DNA from: Candidatus Poribacteria bacterium
GTDB taxonomy: Bacteria; Poribacteria; WGA-4E; PCPOR2b
NCBI GenBank assembly: GCA_021295755.1
Contig: JAGWBT010000087.1
Coordinates: 3,712-58,101 of the forward strand
Reading direction: 5' to 3'
Length of the DNA stretch: 54,390 bases
The first letter of the stretch is position 1. Every line of letters begins with the position of its first letter. Below the pieces are notes generated by a model that searched no databases, was not told the origin of the DNA, and saw only the letters and a list, made by a program, of their open reading frames with translations. Both the position numbers and the translations under genes were made by a program. Shown here piece after piece: positions 7,923 to 16,582 of this stretch.

Positions 7923-9464
7923 ATGCAGCATCTTGAACCGGTAGATATGTTGAATCATATTCGGCTGGGATTGAATTCGCTTGTAGGTGGACTTGATCCG
8001 ACAAATAAGCACATGCCGTATTGGTCTATCGGCTTTGCTGAAGGAGAATTGGGGGCGTTTCGTCACTCTGGCGCATGGGACTGGTGTCACGATGTTGCCA
8101 GAGCCATTCATGCTATCGGTATGGTGGAGCGTGCTACGGGGGAATGTGTGGATGAGGCTATCTGGACGGATCTCGCAGATCTTCAGATTGCTCTGTTCGA
8201 TGAGGCGGACAATCTACCCGGCACAGCGGATAACGATACCGGTGAACGTTTTGTCCATCTTCACAACATACGGGAATCTACCCACGCCCTGAATGGTCTC
8301 ATCCCCCGCGGCGACGAACGGGCGCGAGAATGGAGCCGGCGGATGATTCGGACCGTCCGCGCTGCGCTGACTGACGATGGAGCTATCCAACTCGACCGCC
8401 TTCCTTCTTACGTCTTAGACTATAATCACCAGCCATCGCAAGAAGGTCGCGCCGTTGATGCGCTGGTCCGGAACTATCGCATCACAGGCGATGAAGTTGC
8501 CTTGGAGTTGGCAGGACTTATGACTTCCTACGCGCTGGAACACTGTTTTACGCCCGAAGGCGCACTCAAGGAAGAAGCAGGGACACACGGTCATTCCCTC
8601 AACGCCATAGTCGCCGGAATGCTTGACCTTGCGCTCCTCACCAACGATGCAGATCTGTTGAACAGAGTCAAAGCCATCTACGACGTTGGCTGCCCACGTT
8701 TCAACAGCAGTTTTGGTTGGTCCATGGAATCGCTGCATAAATTTCATCCCCGCGGCGAATCCAACAACACCGGCGACCTACTGCGTGCCGCGCTACTTTT
8801 AGGGCACGCCGGTTGGGCAAACTACTTCGAGGACGCCGAGCGTATACTCCGCGGACATCTCCTGCCTTCTCAGGTTATTGATGTAGACGACCTGCCCGAT
8901 GATCCTGATGAAACAGATGATAGTCTTCATCGTCGTGCCTCACGCCTGCGTGGTGGCTTCAGTTTTCCAACGCCCAATGATTACCTCTTGCGTCCAGACG
9001 CCACTATCACAACGTATGATATTACGTCTGGCGCCGTGGACGGGATGTGTGAAGCGTTATCATCCATCATTACTTCAGACGCTGCGGGCGTCCGCATCAA
9101 TCTGCTATTCAGCCACGAAGCGGAAGGGGGGCGCCTGACCAGTCACCTTTCCCGAACAGGACGCCTTGAAATTGAGAACCGAAGTGGACGACCGCTGCTC
9201 GTGCGTATCCCGTCTTGGGTGAAAAAGAAAGAGGTTCGTCTAGAAGTAAATGGTGTGGAATCTCAGAAGATATTCAACCAGTCATATTTACTTATAACTG
9301 GCAATGAGATTCCTTCATCAAGTATTATTACTTTCCCAATGCACGAAGCACGGACGGTGGAGAGTATATGCTTTGAAAACTACACCATTGATTGGCGGGG
9401 CGACCAGATTGTTGCTATGTCGCCACCCGCGAAACATCGACCGATGTTTCCACCGTGTGAATAA
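7923..9464 (+). CDS. Glycoside hydrolase 127-like (DUF1680-type) (alpha/alpha)6-barrel protein
   Basis: This 513-residue cytosolic protein has no signal peptide. AAAGGAGAAAACAGTAG precedes the ATG. The N-terminal two thirds are helical repeats of an (alpha/alpha)6 toroid: WDWCHDVARAIHAIGMV, a HLHNIRESTHALNGLI stretch and LPSYVLDYNHQPSQEGRAVDAL. The last 100 residues form a beta-domain with GRPLLVRIPSWVKKKEVRLEVNG, closely resembling the R-IPSW-x-x-x-V-x-NG tail of GH127 beta-L-arabinofuranosidases. I therefore place it in or near that clan. The substrate may be arabinose- or uronate-containing glycans, but catalytic residues cannot be assigned with certainty. It follows the zinc exporter by 39 bases with no evident functional link. 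Confidence 0.6.
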   Translation: MQHLEPVDMLNHIRLGLNSLVGGLDPTNKHMPYWSIGFAEGELGAFRHSGAWDWCHDVARAIHAIGMVERATGECVDEAIWTDLADLQIALFDEADNLPGTADNDTGERFVHLHNIRESTHALNGLIPRGDERAREWSRRMIRTVRAALTDDGAIQLDRLPSYVLDYNHQPSQEGRAVDALVRNYRITGDEVALELAGLMTSYALEHCFTPEGALKEEAGTHGHSLNAIVAGMLDLALLTNDADLLNRVKAIYDVGCPRFNSSFGWSMESLHKFHPRGESNNTGDLLRAALLLGHAGWANYFEDAERILRGHLLPSQVIDVDDLPDDPDETDDSLHRRASRLRGGFSFPTPNDYLLRPDATITTYDITSGAVDGMCEALSSIITSDAAGVRINLLFSHEAEGGRLTSHLSRTGRLEIENRSGRPLLVRIPSWVKKKEVRLEVNGVESQKIFNQSYLLITGNEIPSSSIITFPMHEARTVESICFENYTIDWRGDQIVAMSPPAKHRPMFPPCE

Positions 9465-9529
9465 CACCCCAAGGGTCCATCATCTAGAGTAGAAAGTGCG
9501 GCTGTTTTTACCGCGGATTGGATGAAGTT

Positions 9530-11764
9530 ATGATGAGATTGCTCGAACAGATGCCGGATACAGTCAGCCAGAAAATTCAGGATGTGCTGACTCACGAAGA
9601 AGAGGAACTCATTCGTGTGTCCACAGATCTAAATCCTGATGGCACCTTTGGAGAGCAGTGGCTCATCGCTACAGATAGGCGCGTGATTGTGGTGCCTGCA
9701 GAAGGAGTCGACGGGGTTGTTGACGTACCCATCAGGGAATTAGCGGCTGTTCAGACCGAATCCTTAGTCGGTGGCGGGCGCTTAGAAATCGATCGGAAGA
9801 AAGAGGCGACCCTTTTTGTTCCCTACTCTAGCTCGCTTGCAGAAAAATTCTCTGAGGTGGCACTTGGACTTGAGCAGCTCCGCCAGCAAGATGAATTTTT
9901 GATTAGCACGGAACTTGACCAGACACGGTGCTCCAAATGTGGTAGGCTGTTACCTGAGAAGAACGGAATATGCACAGCGTGCATTCGTCGGTTGGCAACG
10001 CTGGGACGAATTGCTAGTTATTTGATACCCTATAAGGGGCGCGCTGTCCTGTTGGCACTCATCTCACTGGTAACTATCGGTGCAGATCTTCTCCCACCGC
10101 TAGTGATGCGGCAGATTGTTGATAATGTCTTCCTGCTACAGGGGGAAACGGTTCGCAGCATAGATCAAAGGGCAGCACTTCTGGGACAGTGGATACTTGT
10201 GTTGATTGGCCTTCGCATACTAAGTTGGAGTATGGAGCTGGCACACGGATGGATAGTTAGTTGGTTAAGTGCACGGATGACAGCGGATATCCGAAGCCAC
10301 CTTTATCGACGGTTAGAGATGCTTACCATGCAATTTTACTCAGACCGTAGGGTAGGCGCTCTAATGTCTCGTGTCACCCGGGACAGCGACATGTTACGGG
10401 AATTTCTGGTTAATGGGCTGCCCTACTTGGTAATCAACATCCTGAAGATTCTCGCTATACTCGGTATTCTGTTCTGGATGCACTGGCAGCTGACTCTTTG
10501 CATGCTACTTCCCGTCCCTTTCATCATAATCTGGGGTAGGCTCTTCTGGCGACGTATGCGACGAATCTTCAACAAGCATGGCCAGAGTTGGGCGCATCTG
10601 AGCGCACGATTAAACGAGGCATTCGCCGGTATCCACGTCGTAAAGGCTTTCGCGCAAGAGGTCCGGGAAATAGGAGACTTTGAGAAGAAGAACACCGATT
10701 TGATGCGGATTTCTAGGAGAACCGCACGTCACTGGCTTGTGTTTTTTGCAGTGACCAGCTTTCTGACCGGATGTGGCGGAATAATCATCTGGCTAGTTGG
10801 GGGATCGGACATGCTTCGAGGCAACTTAACTCTAGGCACCCTCACAGCGTTTTCTGGTTATATGTGGCAGGTCTACGGCCCCTTAGAGTGGCTTAGTCGC
10901 GTCAACAGCTGGATGACACGGGCTTTTGCCGGCGCAGAGCGTATTTTCGAAGTCATTGATGCGTCACCCGAAGCTTACGACGATCCAGAGGCAACTGCAC
11001 TGGCAGAAATAAAAGGACAGGTCACCTTCAAAGATGTAACCTTTGGCTATGACAAGAGCAAACCGGTCCTTCACGAAGTGGACCTTGACGTTGCTCCCGG
11101 GGAGATGGTTGGGCTCGTAGGCAAATCCGGAGTAGGCAAGACAACCACCGTGAACCTAATCGTCCGTTTCTACGATGTAGACCGTGGCGCCATTGAAATC
11201 GATGGTGTGGATGTACGCAACCTGCGTCTAGAAGACCTACGCAGTCAGATTGGTATCGTGCTGCAAGAGCCATTTCTCTTTAGCGGAACAATTGCCGAGA
11301 ACATCGGATATGGCAACCCGGGTGCCACCTTCGAGGAGATCATGCAGGCAGCACAGGCGGCGAATGCACATAATTTTATCGTGGCAAAGGCGGATGGTTA
11401 CGACACAAATGTCGGAGAACGGGGAAACAGCCTGTCAGGTGGAGAGAAGCAGCGCGTTTCTATCGCACGCGCCATCCTCCACAACCCAAAGATTCTTATT
11501 TTAGATGAAGCGACCTCGTCGGTGGATGTCGAGACCGAGAAAGAGATTCAGGAGGCAGTTGCCCGGCTAGTCAAAAATAGGACGACCTTCGCCATTGCTC
11601 ATCGACTGTCGACCCTTCGGAACGCTAACCGGCTGGTCGTCCTTGATGCAGGACGAATTGTAGAGGTCGGTACACACAGTGAATTGATGGCCAAGAAGGG
11701 GGCGTTTTATGATCTTGTAGAGTTACAACAACAGACCTCTGAAATTATCGGAATCAGAGAATGA
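9530..11764 (+). CDS. ABC exporter (half-transporter) with N-terminal PH-like domain and zinc ribbon
   Basis: The 744-residue protein fuses a membrane domain and ATPase (type I exporter, MsbA/BmrA-like). Helices start at YLIPYKGRAVLLALIS. The nucleotide domain has Walker A GKSGVGKTT, Q-loop region GIVLQEPFLFSGTI, signature LSGGEKQR, Walker B ILILDEATSSVD and switch AHRLST. Unusually, about 150 residues precede the membrane domain: a beta-rich stretch (TFGEQWLIATDRRVIVVP) like bacterial PH domains, then a four-cysteine ribbon (Cys134, 137, 148, 151; CSKCG...CTAC). The substrate is unknown; lipids, peptides or drugs are typical. ATG 9530 is preferred over the TTG at 9518 because the product then begins MMRLLEQMPDTV. 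The ribosome site is weak. It probably acts as a homodimer. Confidence 0.85.
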   Translation: MMRLLEQMPDTVSQKIQDVLTHEEEELIRVSTDLNPDGTFGEQWLIATDRRVIVVPAEGVDGVVDVPIRELAAVQTESLVGGGRLEIDRKKEATLFVPYSSSLAEKFSEVALGLEQLRQQDEFLISTELDQTRCSKCGRLLPEKNGICTACIRRLATLGRIASYLIPYKGRAVLLALISLVTIGADLLPPLVMRQIVDNVFLLQGETVRSIDQRAALLGQWILVLIGLRILSWSMELAHGWIVSWLSARMTADIRSHLYRRLEMLTMQFYSDRRVGALMSRVTRDSDMLREFLVNGLPYLVINILKILAILGILFWMHWQLTLCMLLPVPFIIIWGRLFWRRMRRIFNKHGQSWAHLSARLNEAFAGIHVVKAFAQEVREIGDFEKKNTDLMRISRRTARHWLVFFAVTSFLTGCGGIIIWLVGGSDMLRGNLTLGTLTAFSGYMWQVYGPLEWLSRVNSWMTRAFAGAERIFEVIDASPEAYDDPEATALAEIKGQVTFKDVTFGYDKSKPVLHEVDLDVAPGEMVGLVGKSGVGKTTTVNLIVRFYDVDRGAIEIDGVDVRNLRLEDLRSQIGIVLQEPFLFSGTIAENIGYGNPGATFEEIMQAAQAANAHNFIVAKADGYDTNVGERGNSLSGGEKQRVSIARAILHNPKILILDEATSSVDVETEKEIQEAVARLVKNRTTFAIAHRLSTLRNANRLVVLDAGRIVEVGTHSELMAKKGAFYDLVELQQQTSEIIGIRE

Positions 11765-11834
11765 CGGCAGCTAACTTAACAAGTTAGACTAAGCAACATT
11801 TTTCACTTATTAACTCATGAAAGGAATACCAATT

Positions 11835-12905
11835 ATGGCAACAACACATAAACTTCAAGCAAGTCATTTGCATTCTATCACGCGACGGATATTTGTCGCA
11901 GCAGGCGCAACCCGCCACATCGCTGACGATGTGGCAGAAATTCTGGTCAACGCGAACCTCGCTGGCCACGACTCACACGGAGTCCTTCGCATCCCCGCAT
12001 ATCTGCGCAGCATTGAAGGTGGTGGAATTGTTCCGAATGTGGAGCCTGAAGTTGCTAGGGAAACCGCGAATACCATGTTTTTCGATGGGAAAAACTGTTT
12101 CGGTCATTACATCGCTCGACAGGCGATGAACCGTGCAATTGAGAAAGCAAAAGCAGCAGATATTTGTAGCGTAAGTATCGTTAATACCGGTCACATTGGT
12201 CGCCTGGGTGAGTATGCAGAAGCAGCGGCAAGCGCGGGATGTATTGGTATTATTACGACCGGTGGAGGTGGGCGAATGCAGGGAATTACAGTGCCCTTTG
12301 GCGGTGCTGGCGGTGCAACAGGCACCAACCCGATTGCCGTAGGTGTCCCAACCGGTGACGATGCGCCGTTTGTCATTGATATTGCCACAAGTATGATTGC
12401 TGAGGGCAAAATCCAAGTCGCACGGAGCAAAGGCGAAGATTTGCCTGAAGACCACATAGTGGATAAGAACGGAAATCCGAGTGTCAAACCTGCGGACTTT
12501 TACGATGGCGGATTCCTCCTACCGTTTGGCTTGCACAAAGGTTACTCAATCGGCTTGCTGGTTTGTTTGCTTGGAGGACTATCTGGCACTTTTGATATTG
12601 AAAAAGGCGCGATGGGCGGCTGTTTTATGCAGGTGATAAATGTCAACTCGCTGACGCCGTTGGACGAATATCAACAGGGCGTGCGTGCTTTCCTAGATGG
12701 CATCAAGTCGATCCCTCCTGCACCGGGCTTTAACGAGGTCCTTGTCCCCGGTGACTTTGAACATCGGAATCGCGTCCAGCGTCTGGCTGACGATATTGAA
12801 CTCCCCGATACTATCCATCAGCAGATTTCGGAGTGTGCAGAGAAACTAGGTGTTTCAATGAGCGAAGACGCTGTTGAACCTGCCGACGCAGAACGATATG
12901 AATGA
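11835..12905 (+). CDS. Ldh2/malate-type NAD(P)-dependent 2-hydroxyacid dehydrogenase
   Basis: This 356-residue protein is of the malate/lactate/ureidoglycolate dehydrogenase (Ldh2) family, which is unrelated to classical LDH. Signatures are AGHDSHGVLRIPAYLR, VNTGHIGRLGEYAEAAA, a glycine-rich GAGGATGTNPIAVGVPTG, DIATSMIAEGKIQVAR, LPFGLHKGYSIGLLV and PPAPGFNEVLVPGD near the C-terminus. It reversibly reduces 2-ketoacids such as malate, sulfolactate or ureidoglycolate with NAD(P)H in the cytosol; the exact substrate cannot be told. ATG 11835 is preferred to 11817 because AAAGGA lies 9 bases upstream. It stands 71 bases after the ABC gene and is followed by a hairpin terminator. Confidence 0.85.
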   Translation: MATTHKLQASHLHSITRRIFVAAGATRHIADDVAEILVNANLAGHDSHGVLRIPAYLRSIEGGGIVPNVEPEVARETANTMFFDGKNCFGHYIARQAMNRAIEKAKAADICSVSIVNTGHIGRLGEYAEAAASAGCIGIITTGGGGRMQGITVPFGGAGGATGTNPIAVGVPTGDDAPFVIDIATSMIAEGKIQVARSKGEDLPEDHIVDKNGNPSVKPADFYDGGFLLPFGLHKGYSIGLLVCLLGGLSGTFDIEKGAMGGCFMQVINVNSLTPLDEYQQGVRAFLDGIKSIPPAPGFNEVLVPGDFEHRNRVQRLADDIELPDTIHQQISECAEKLGVSMSEDAVEPADAERYE

Positions 12906-13011
12906 AGTGTCAAACGTGATGTGTGAAACGTGAAAACCATTATTCATTGGTGTCGTCAGGCCAGGAGGAGCAGTTTACTGGGCTTTAAAAAAACAGTGCA
13001 AAGCACAAAGA

Positions 13012-13041
13012 GAAACCGAGTTTTTTCAAAACCCGGTTTCG
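13012..13041 (+). terminator. Hairpin after the Ldh2 gene
   Basis: GAAACCGAGTTTT and AAAACCCGGTTTC form a stem of about 12 bp with one mismatch around a short T-rich loop, roughly 110 bases after the Ldh2 stop. No long T-run follows, so it could be a bidirectional or weak terminator. Confidence 0.45.
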
Positions 13042-13102
13042 GTTGCACGATTTCTGTACATGAGCGTTTGACGCAGTTTGAATCTGAACAGGCTAACTGA
13101 TT

Positions 13103-13399
13103 ATGCTATTTTTCATCATCTGGATTATCTGTATACCGCTGGTTATCTGGATTGTTCTGCAGATTATCTCGAGACGGAAAGCGGGAGGAGAAGTCGAGCC
13201 CAGCGTTCAACTTGAGGAATGTGCACTCTGCCATGAGGAATTTCCAATGAACGTGCTGCTAGAGAAGGAGGTCGGCGGCTATAGCAGACTCTACTGCTTT
13301 TGCGGCAATTGTATTGAACAACTACGCCGCGAATACCAAGCAAAAGTAGAACAAAGAGATGAGGAACATGAACAAATCAGTGAATCCACGAATGCATAA
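13103..13399 (+). CDS. Small membrane-anchored protein with cysteine zinc-finger
   Basis: The 98-residue protein begins with one strong membrane helix (LFFIIWIICIPLVIWIVLQI), a basic stop-transfer segment (SRRK), then a soluble part. The soluble part has paired cysteines C40-ALC43 and C65-x-C67-x-x-C70, in the order ECALC...YCFCGNC, which could bind zinc or an iron-sulfur group. A charged coiled tail (REYQAKVEQRDEEHEQ) ends it. I do not recognise a named family. With the N-terminal anchor and internal cysteines, the metal-binding part is probably cytosolic. Its ribosome site is weak. It lies alone between two hairpin regions, so it probably has its own transcript. Confidence 0.65.
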   Translation: MLFFIIWIICIPLVIWIVLQIISRRKAGGEVEPSVQLEECALCHEEFPMNVLLEKEVGGYSRLYCFCGNCIEQLRREYQAKVEQRDEEHEQISESTNA

Positions 13400-13446
13400 A
13401 TTGAGTTCAAGTATTCATTAAACTACCTAAGTTGCTAGATAACCGT

Positions 13447-13519
13447 AGTCGGGCCAGTCGCGATTCGGATATCGCTCCTACAGTATGTTTTTTGTAGGAG
13501 GGAATTCCAATTCCCGACT
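13447..13519. repeat. Nested palindromic intergenic element
   Basis: Several inverted repeats sit inside one another. The outer arms are AGTCGGG (13447) and CCCGACT (13513). Inside are GCGAT/ATCGC (13460/13471), CTCCTACA/TGTAGGAG (13475/13493, the longest hairpin) and GGGAATT/AATTCCC (13500/13509). The design resembles REP/MITE-type mobile palindromes. The central hairpin could also end transcription. It fills the gap between the small zinc-finger gene and the sugar kinase. Confidence 0.6.
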
Positions 13520-13663
13520 CTTGCACCTGTTTCTGGTGATTAGTTTATCGACTAGCAACTTGCGTTAAGCTGATAAATACTCGAACTCAGTCTGCTCGGA
13601 TACATCATACAATTGAGGGTTCAACCTGATTTCATCGGAGTAGATTCCACAAAGGAGGTTGAT

Positions 13664-14707
13664 ATGTACGATTTAGTTACATTTGGCGAAGCGATGGTAC
13701 GACTCACTTCGCCCGAGTTTAGGCGGCTTGAGCAGTCGTCAACGCTATTGATGGACGCCGGCGGGGCGGAGTTGAATGTCGCAGTCAATGGGGCTCAGTT
13801 AGGACTACGCACCGCATGGGTCTCTCGCTTGGTTGATAACTGGTCAGGAAAATTCATCGCTAACAAAGGACGTGAGTTAGGCGTCGATACGTCCCATATT
13901 GCGTGGACACCGTTTGACGGCGTCGGGCTAGAACGGAACGGATTCTATCATGTCGAATTAAGTGCGGGCCCCCGCGCTAGCACCGTTACCTATGACCGCG
14001 GTTATTCAGCAATCTCAAATATCCAACCCGGCGAAATTAATTGGTCACAGATTTTTGATGGTGCCCGTTGGTTCCATCTGAGCGGCATCACTCCGGCACT
14101 ATCTGAATCCGCAGCAGCGGTAGCGAAAGAAGCACTTCAGGCAGCACGTGCCGCAGACGTAAAAACGAGTTACGACCTAAACTTCCGATCCAAGTTATGG
14201 AACGCAGAACAAGCACAGGCTGCGAATCGTGAGATGATGGATCACGTCTGTGTGCTCATCGGTAACGAAGAGGATTTTGAGATGGCACTCGGATTCAAAG
14301 CAGAGGGTACAACTGAAAGTTTCAGCCAACTTGATCCGGAGAGTTATAAAGAGGTCGCACAACGGGTTTGTGAGGCATTCCCCAATATCGAAATGATTGG
14401 CACAACCCTGCGCGACGCAAAAACCGGTTGGCTGAACGATTGGCGCACGCTTCTGTTCGACGGATCAGACTTCTACCTATCGCGCATCTACGAAAATCTC
14501 GAACTTGTTGATCGCGTCGGCGGCGGTGATAGTTTCTCCGCAGGATTGATCTATAGCCTGCTCAGCGGCAAATCACTTCAAGAAGCAGTTGATTTCGGTG
14601 GTGGCTACTCCGCGCTTGCGCATACCTTTCCCGGTGATTTCAACTGGGCAACTGCCGAAGAAGCTGAAAGCGCAATGCAGGCGGGTAGTGTTAGGATTCG
14701 GCGATAG
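13664..14707 (+). CDS. kdgK: PfkB-family carbohydrate kinase, probable 2-keto-3-deoxygluconate kinase
   Basis: The 347-residue protein has the ribokinase/PfkB fold. The N-terminal LVTFGEAMVRLTSPEFRRLE and GGAELNVAVNGAQLGL segments form the sugar site. The C-terminal ELVDRVGGGDSFSAGLIYSL carries the anion-hole GGGDSF motif with the catalytic Asp. AKTGWLNDWRTLL and YSALAHTFPGDFNWAT match 2-keto-3-deoxygluconate kinases of environmental bacteria. It would phosphorylate KDG with ATP in the pathway from uronic acids to pyruvate and glyceraldehyde-3-phosphate. ATG 13664 follows AAAGGAGG, the strongest site nearby. KDG aldolase is not in the window. It converges on the nitroreductase gene. Confidence 0.8.
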   Translation: MYDLVTFGEAMVRLTSPEFRRLEQSSTLLMDAGGAELNVAVNGAQLGLRTAWVSRLVDNWSGKFIANKGRELGVDTSHIAWTPFDGVGLERNGFYHVELSAGPRASTVTYDRGYSAISNIQPGEINWSQIFDGARWFHLSGITPALSESAAAVAKEALQAARAADVKTSYDLNFRSKLWNAEQAQAANREMMDHVCVLIGNEEDFEMALGFKAEGTTESFSQLDPESYKEVAQRVCEAFPNIEMIGTTLRDAKTGWLNDWRTLLFDGSDFYLSRIYENLELVDRVGGGDSFSAGLIYSLLSGKSLQEAVDFGGGYSALAHTFPGDFNWATAEEAESAMQAGSVRIRR

Positions 14708-14777
14708 GTTTTTGGAATAACCCGGAATCGTCGGAACAGGTGAACTTCATCTCATTGAAGGTTAGCTCATCGGTTCT

Positions 14778-15419
14778 TCAATCCGTCCATCGGATTTGTT
14801 CACTCACGGGTTTCCGCTCATGCGTGGGCACTTCAGCCGGATAACCCATATAATAAAATCCGATGATATACTCACAATCGGAATCAATACCGAGTAGATC
14901 GTAGGTATTTTGCTCCAGCGTGATTGCGCCGGTGCTCCACTGCATCCCGACCCCTCGCTCCCAACCAGCCAGTTGAATGTTCAGCATCGCGCAGCAGGTT
15001 GCAGCGTAGTCTTCGCGCTTGCGTTGTTCGTCGCCATCTTGAAGACACGAAACCGCCACAATTGTCGGTTTGGACGTGAACTTCTTGAAGCCTTGCTCTC
15101 CTGCCTTGGCAAGGATTGCTTCATCCGCAGCCGCAGCCGCTTTTGGGTTGGACGTAATTTTTTCGATCTGGATTTCACTATACCGTTCAGCGAGGATTAG
15201 CTTCGTTTCTTCACCAATGACAGTGAATCGCCACGGCTCGGTTAGGTGGTGATTGGGACTCCAGATACCTGCCTCAAGAATCTCTTCGAGAACATCTTGG
15301 GGCACTGGATCCGGCTTAAACTGAAAAATCGTTCGGCGAGATCGGATTGTTTCTGTAACAGGGAATCTCTGATCGGTCGGAACAGAGCGTATCTCAGTGC
15401 TCAAAGTATCTTGACTCAT
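14778..15419 (-). CDS. Nitroreductase-family flavoprotein
   Basis: This 213-residue protein is an FMN-dependent nitroreductase of the small YdjA-like type. It begins PVTETIRSRRTIFQFKPDPV (FMN phosphate-binding RRT) and continues with EAGIWSPNHHLTEPWRF, DYAATCCAMLNIQLAGWERG and a C-terminal GFYYMGYPAE with RKPVSEQIRW. Members reduce nitro groups, quinones or similar electron acceptors with NAD(P)H. Two ATGs stand in tandem (15422 and 15419). AAGGAGGAA is only 2 bases from the first and 5 from the second, so the second is chosen. It converges with the kinase gene and diverges from the aldo/keto reductase. Both starts leave the family domain complete. Confidence 0.85.
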   Translation of the reverse strand: MSQDTLSTEIRSVPTDQRFPVTETIRSRRTIFQFKPDPVPQDVLEEILEAGIWSPNHHLTEPWRFTVIGEETKLILAERYSEIQIEKITSNPKAAAAADEAILAKAGEQGFKKFTSKPTIVAVSCLQDGDEQRKREDYAATCCAMLNIQLAGWERGVGMQWSTGAITLEQNTYDLLGIDSDCEYIIGFYYMGYPAEVPTHERKPVSEQIRWTD

Positions 15420-15647
15420 CATTTCCTCCTTTTTTTGAAACTGAGACTCATTTTCAATTACAGGCTTGAAAAAATTATAAACCCACAGAGAATATTTGTC
15501 AAGAGGTTTTTCGCAAAAAAAATGTAGGTAACTAGAAGTTGTGTAATACGTTTTTCAAGAATAAAGGTTAGCAATTCCGGCTCAATTCGGTCTCAATAAC
15601 ACTATCCCTCTAGCTAGTGAGAGCATTTCGGATTTCTGTGAATAGGG

Positions 15648-15676
15648 TTGACCTCACCAATGTCGTGTGATATACT
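15648..15676 (+). promoter_or_regulatory. Sigma70-like promoter of the aldo/keto reductase gene
   Basis: TTGACC and TATACT are separated by 17 bases, ending 64 bases before the start at 15741. The 320-base gap between the divergent nitroreductase and aldo/keto reductase genes is AT-rich and otherwise shows no gene. Confidence 0.65.
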
Positions 15677-15740
15677 GTCCGCAAAAATAAATCAAGCACA
15701 AGATAGTATACAGCCATCTTTAACCTAAAGGAGTCATTTA

Positions 15741-16502
15741 ATGCAAGTTGTCGATCTTGGCAGAACAGGGCTGCGAGTTTCGCGGCTTTCGATTGGAACA
15801 GGTACGCACGGCTGGGGTGGAAAATCGGATCAGACGGCACTAGGATTGAAAGGATTGGTCGACCTCCTCCACTTTGCCCACGATCAGGGTGTAACGTTTT
15901 GGGATGCCGCAGATCAATACGGCAGCCACTCCTACATCAAGGAAGCCCTCAAGGGATTGGATCGGTCATCAGTTGTTATCACATCAAAAACTGTTTCGCG
16001 CACTAGAGAATCGGTTGAAAATGATGTCAAACGCTTCTTGAAGGAAATCGGATCGGACTATGTGGATATTGTATTGCTGCACTGTCTCACCGAATTCGAT
16101 TGGCCCGAGCGCTATCCGGACGCGATGGAAGCCTTAGAGCGGTGCAAAGAACAGGGACTCATACGTGCGCATGGCGTTTCATGCCACGATTATGGCGCGT
16201 TCCAAACGGCTGCCATGACCAAATGGGTCGAAGTTGTGTTAGCCCGGATTAACTACACTGGCGTCCACATGGACGCATCACCGGCTGATGTTATACGGAC
16301 TATGGAACAGATGGCAGCATTTGGCAAAGGTATCTATGGAATGAAGGTACTTGGACAAAGCAAGTTAGCCGAGGAAGATGGCCCGAAGCAAGGTATTGAG
16401 TTTGTCATGGGGCTGCCTTGTGTACACGCAATGACAATTGGCATGACTAGCCGGAGCGAAGTTGAAGAGAATGTTGCAATTGTCAATGAACTTGCTGATT
16501 AA
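15741..16502 (+). CDS. Aldo/keto reductase family protein
   Basis: The 253-residue protein is a shortish aldo/keto reductase. The N-terminal VDLGRTGLRVSRLSIGTGTHG is typical. Catalytic-region residues appear as FWDAADQYGSHSYI (Asp and Tyr), VVITSKTVSRT (Lys) and VDIVLLHCLT (His). The second half has HGVSCHDYGAFQTAA and GIYGMKVLGQSKL, then VHAMTIGMTSRSEVEENV. This matches a bacterial group that keeps the TIM barrel but lacks a long C-terminal NADPH clamp. It reduces or oxidises aldehydes or ketoses; the substrate is unknown. AAAGGAG precedes the ATG by 8 bases and a good promoter lies upstream. The EnvC-like gene starts 80 bases later. Confidence 0.8.
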   Translation: MQVVDLGRTGLRVSRLSIGTGTHGWGGKSDQTALGLKGLVDLLHFAHDQGVTFWDAADQYGSHSYIKEALKGLDRSSVVITSKTVSRTRESVENDVKRFLKEIGSDYVDIVLLHCLTEFDWPERYPDAMEALERCKEQGLIRAHGVSCHDYGAFQTAAMTKWVEVVLARINYTGVHMDASPADVIRTMEQMAAFGKGIYGMKVLGQSKLAEEDGPKQGIEFVMGLPCVHAMTIGMTSRSEVEENVAIVNELAD

Positions 16503-16582
16503 TTCAAGTCGCCACTTATCTCCTGTAGTATGAGCCTACTGAAATTTTGGAAGTCTTTCCCCTAACTATAAGGAGTCACGTC

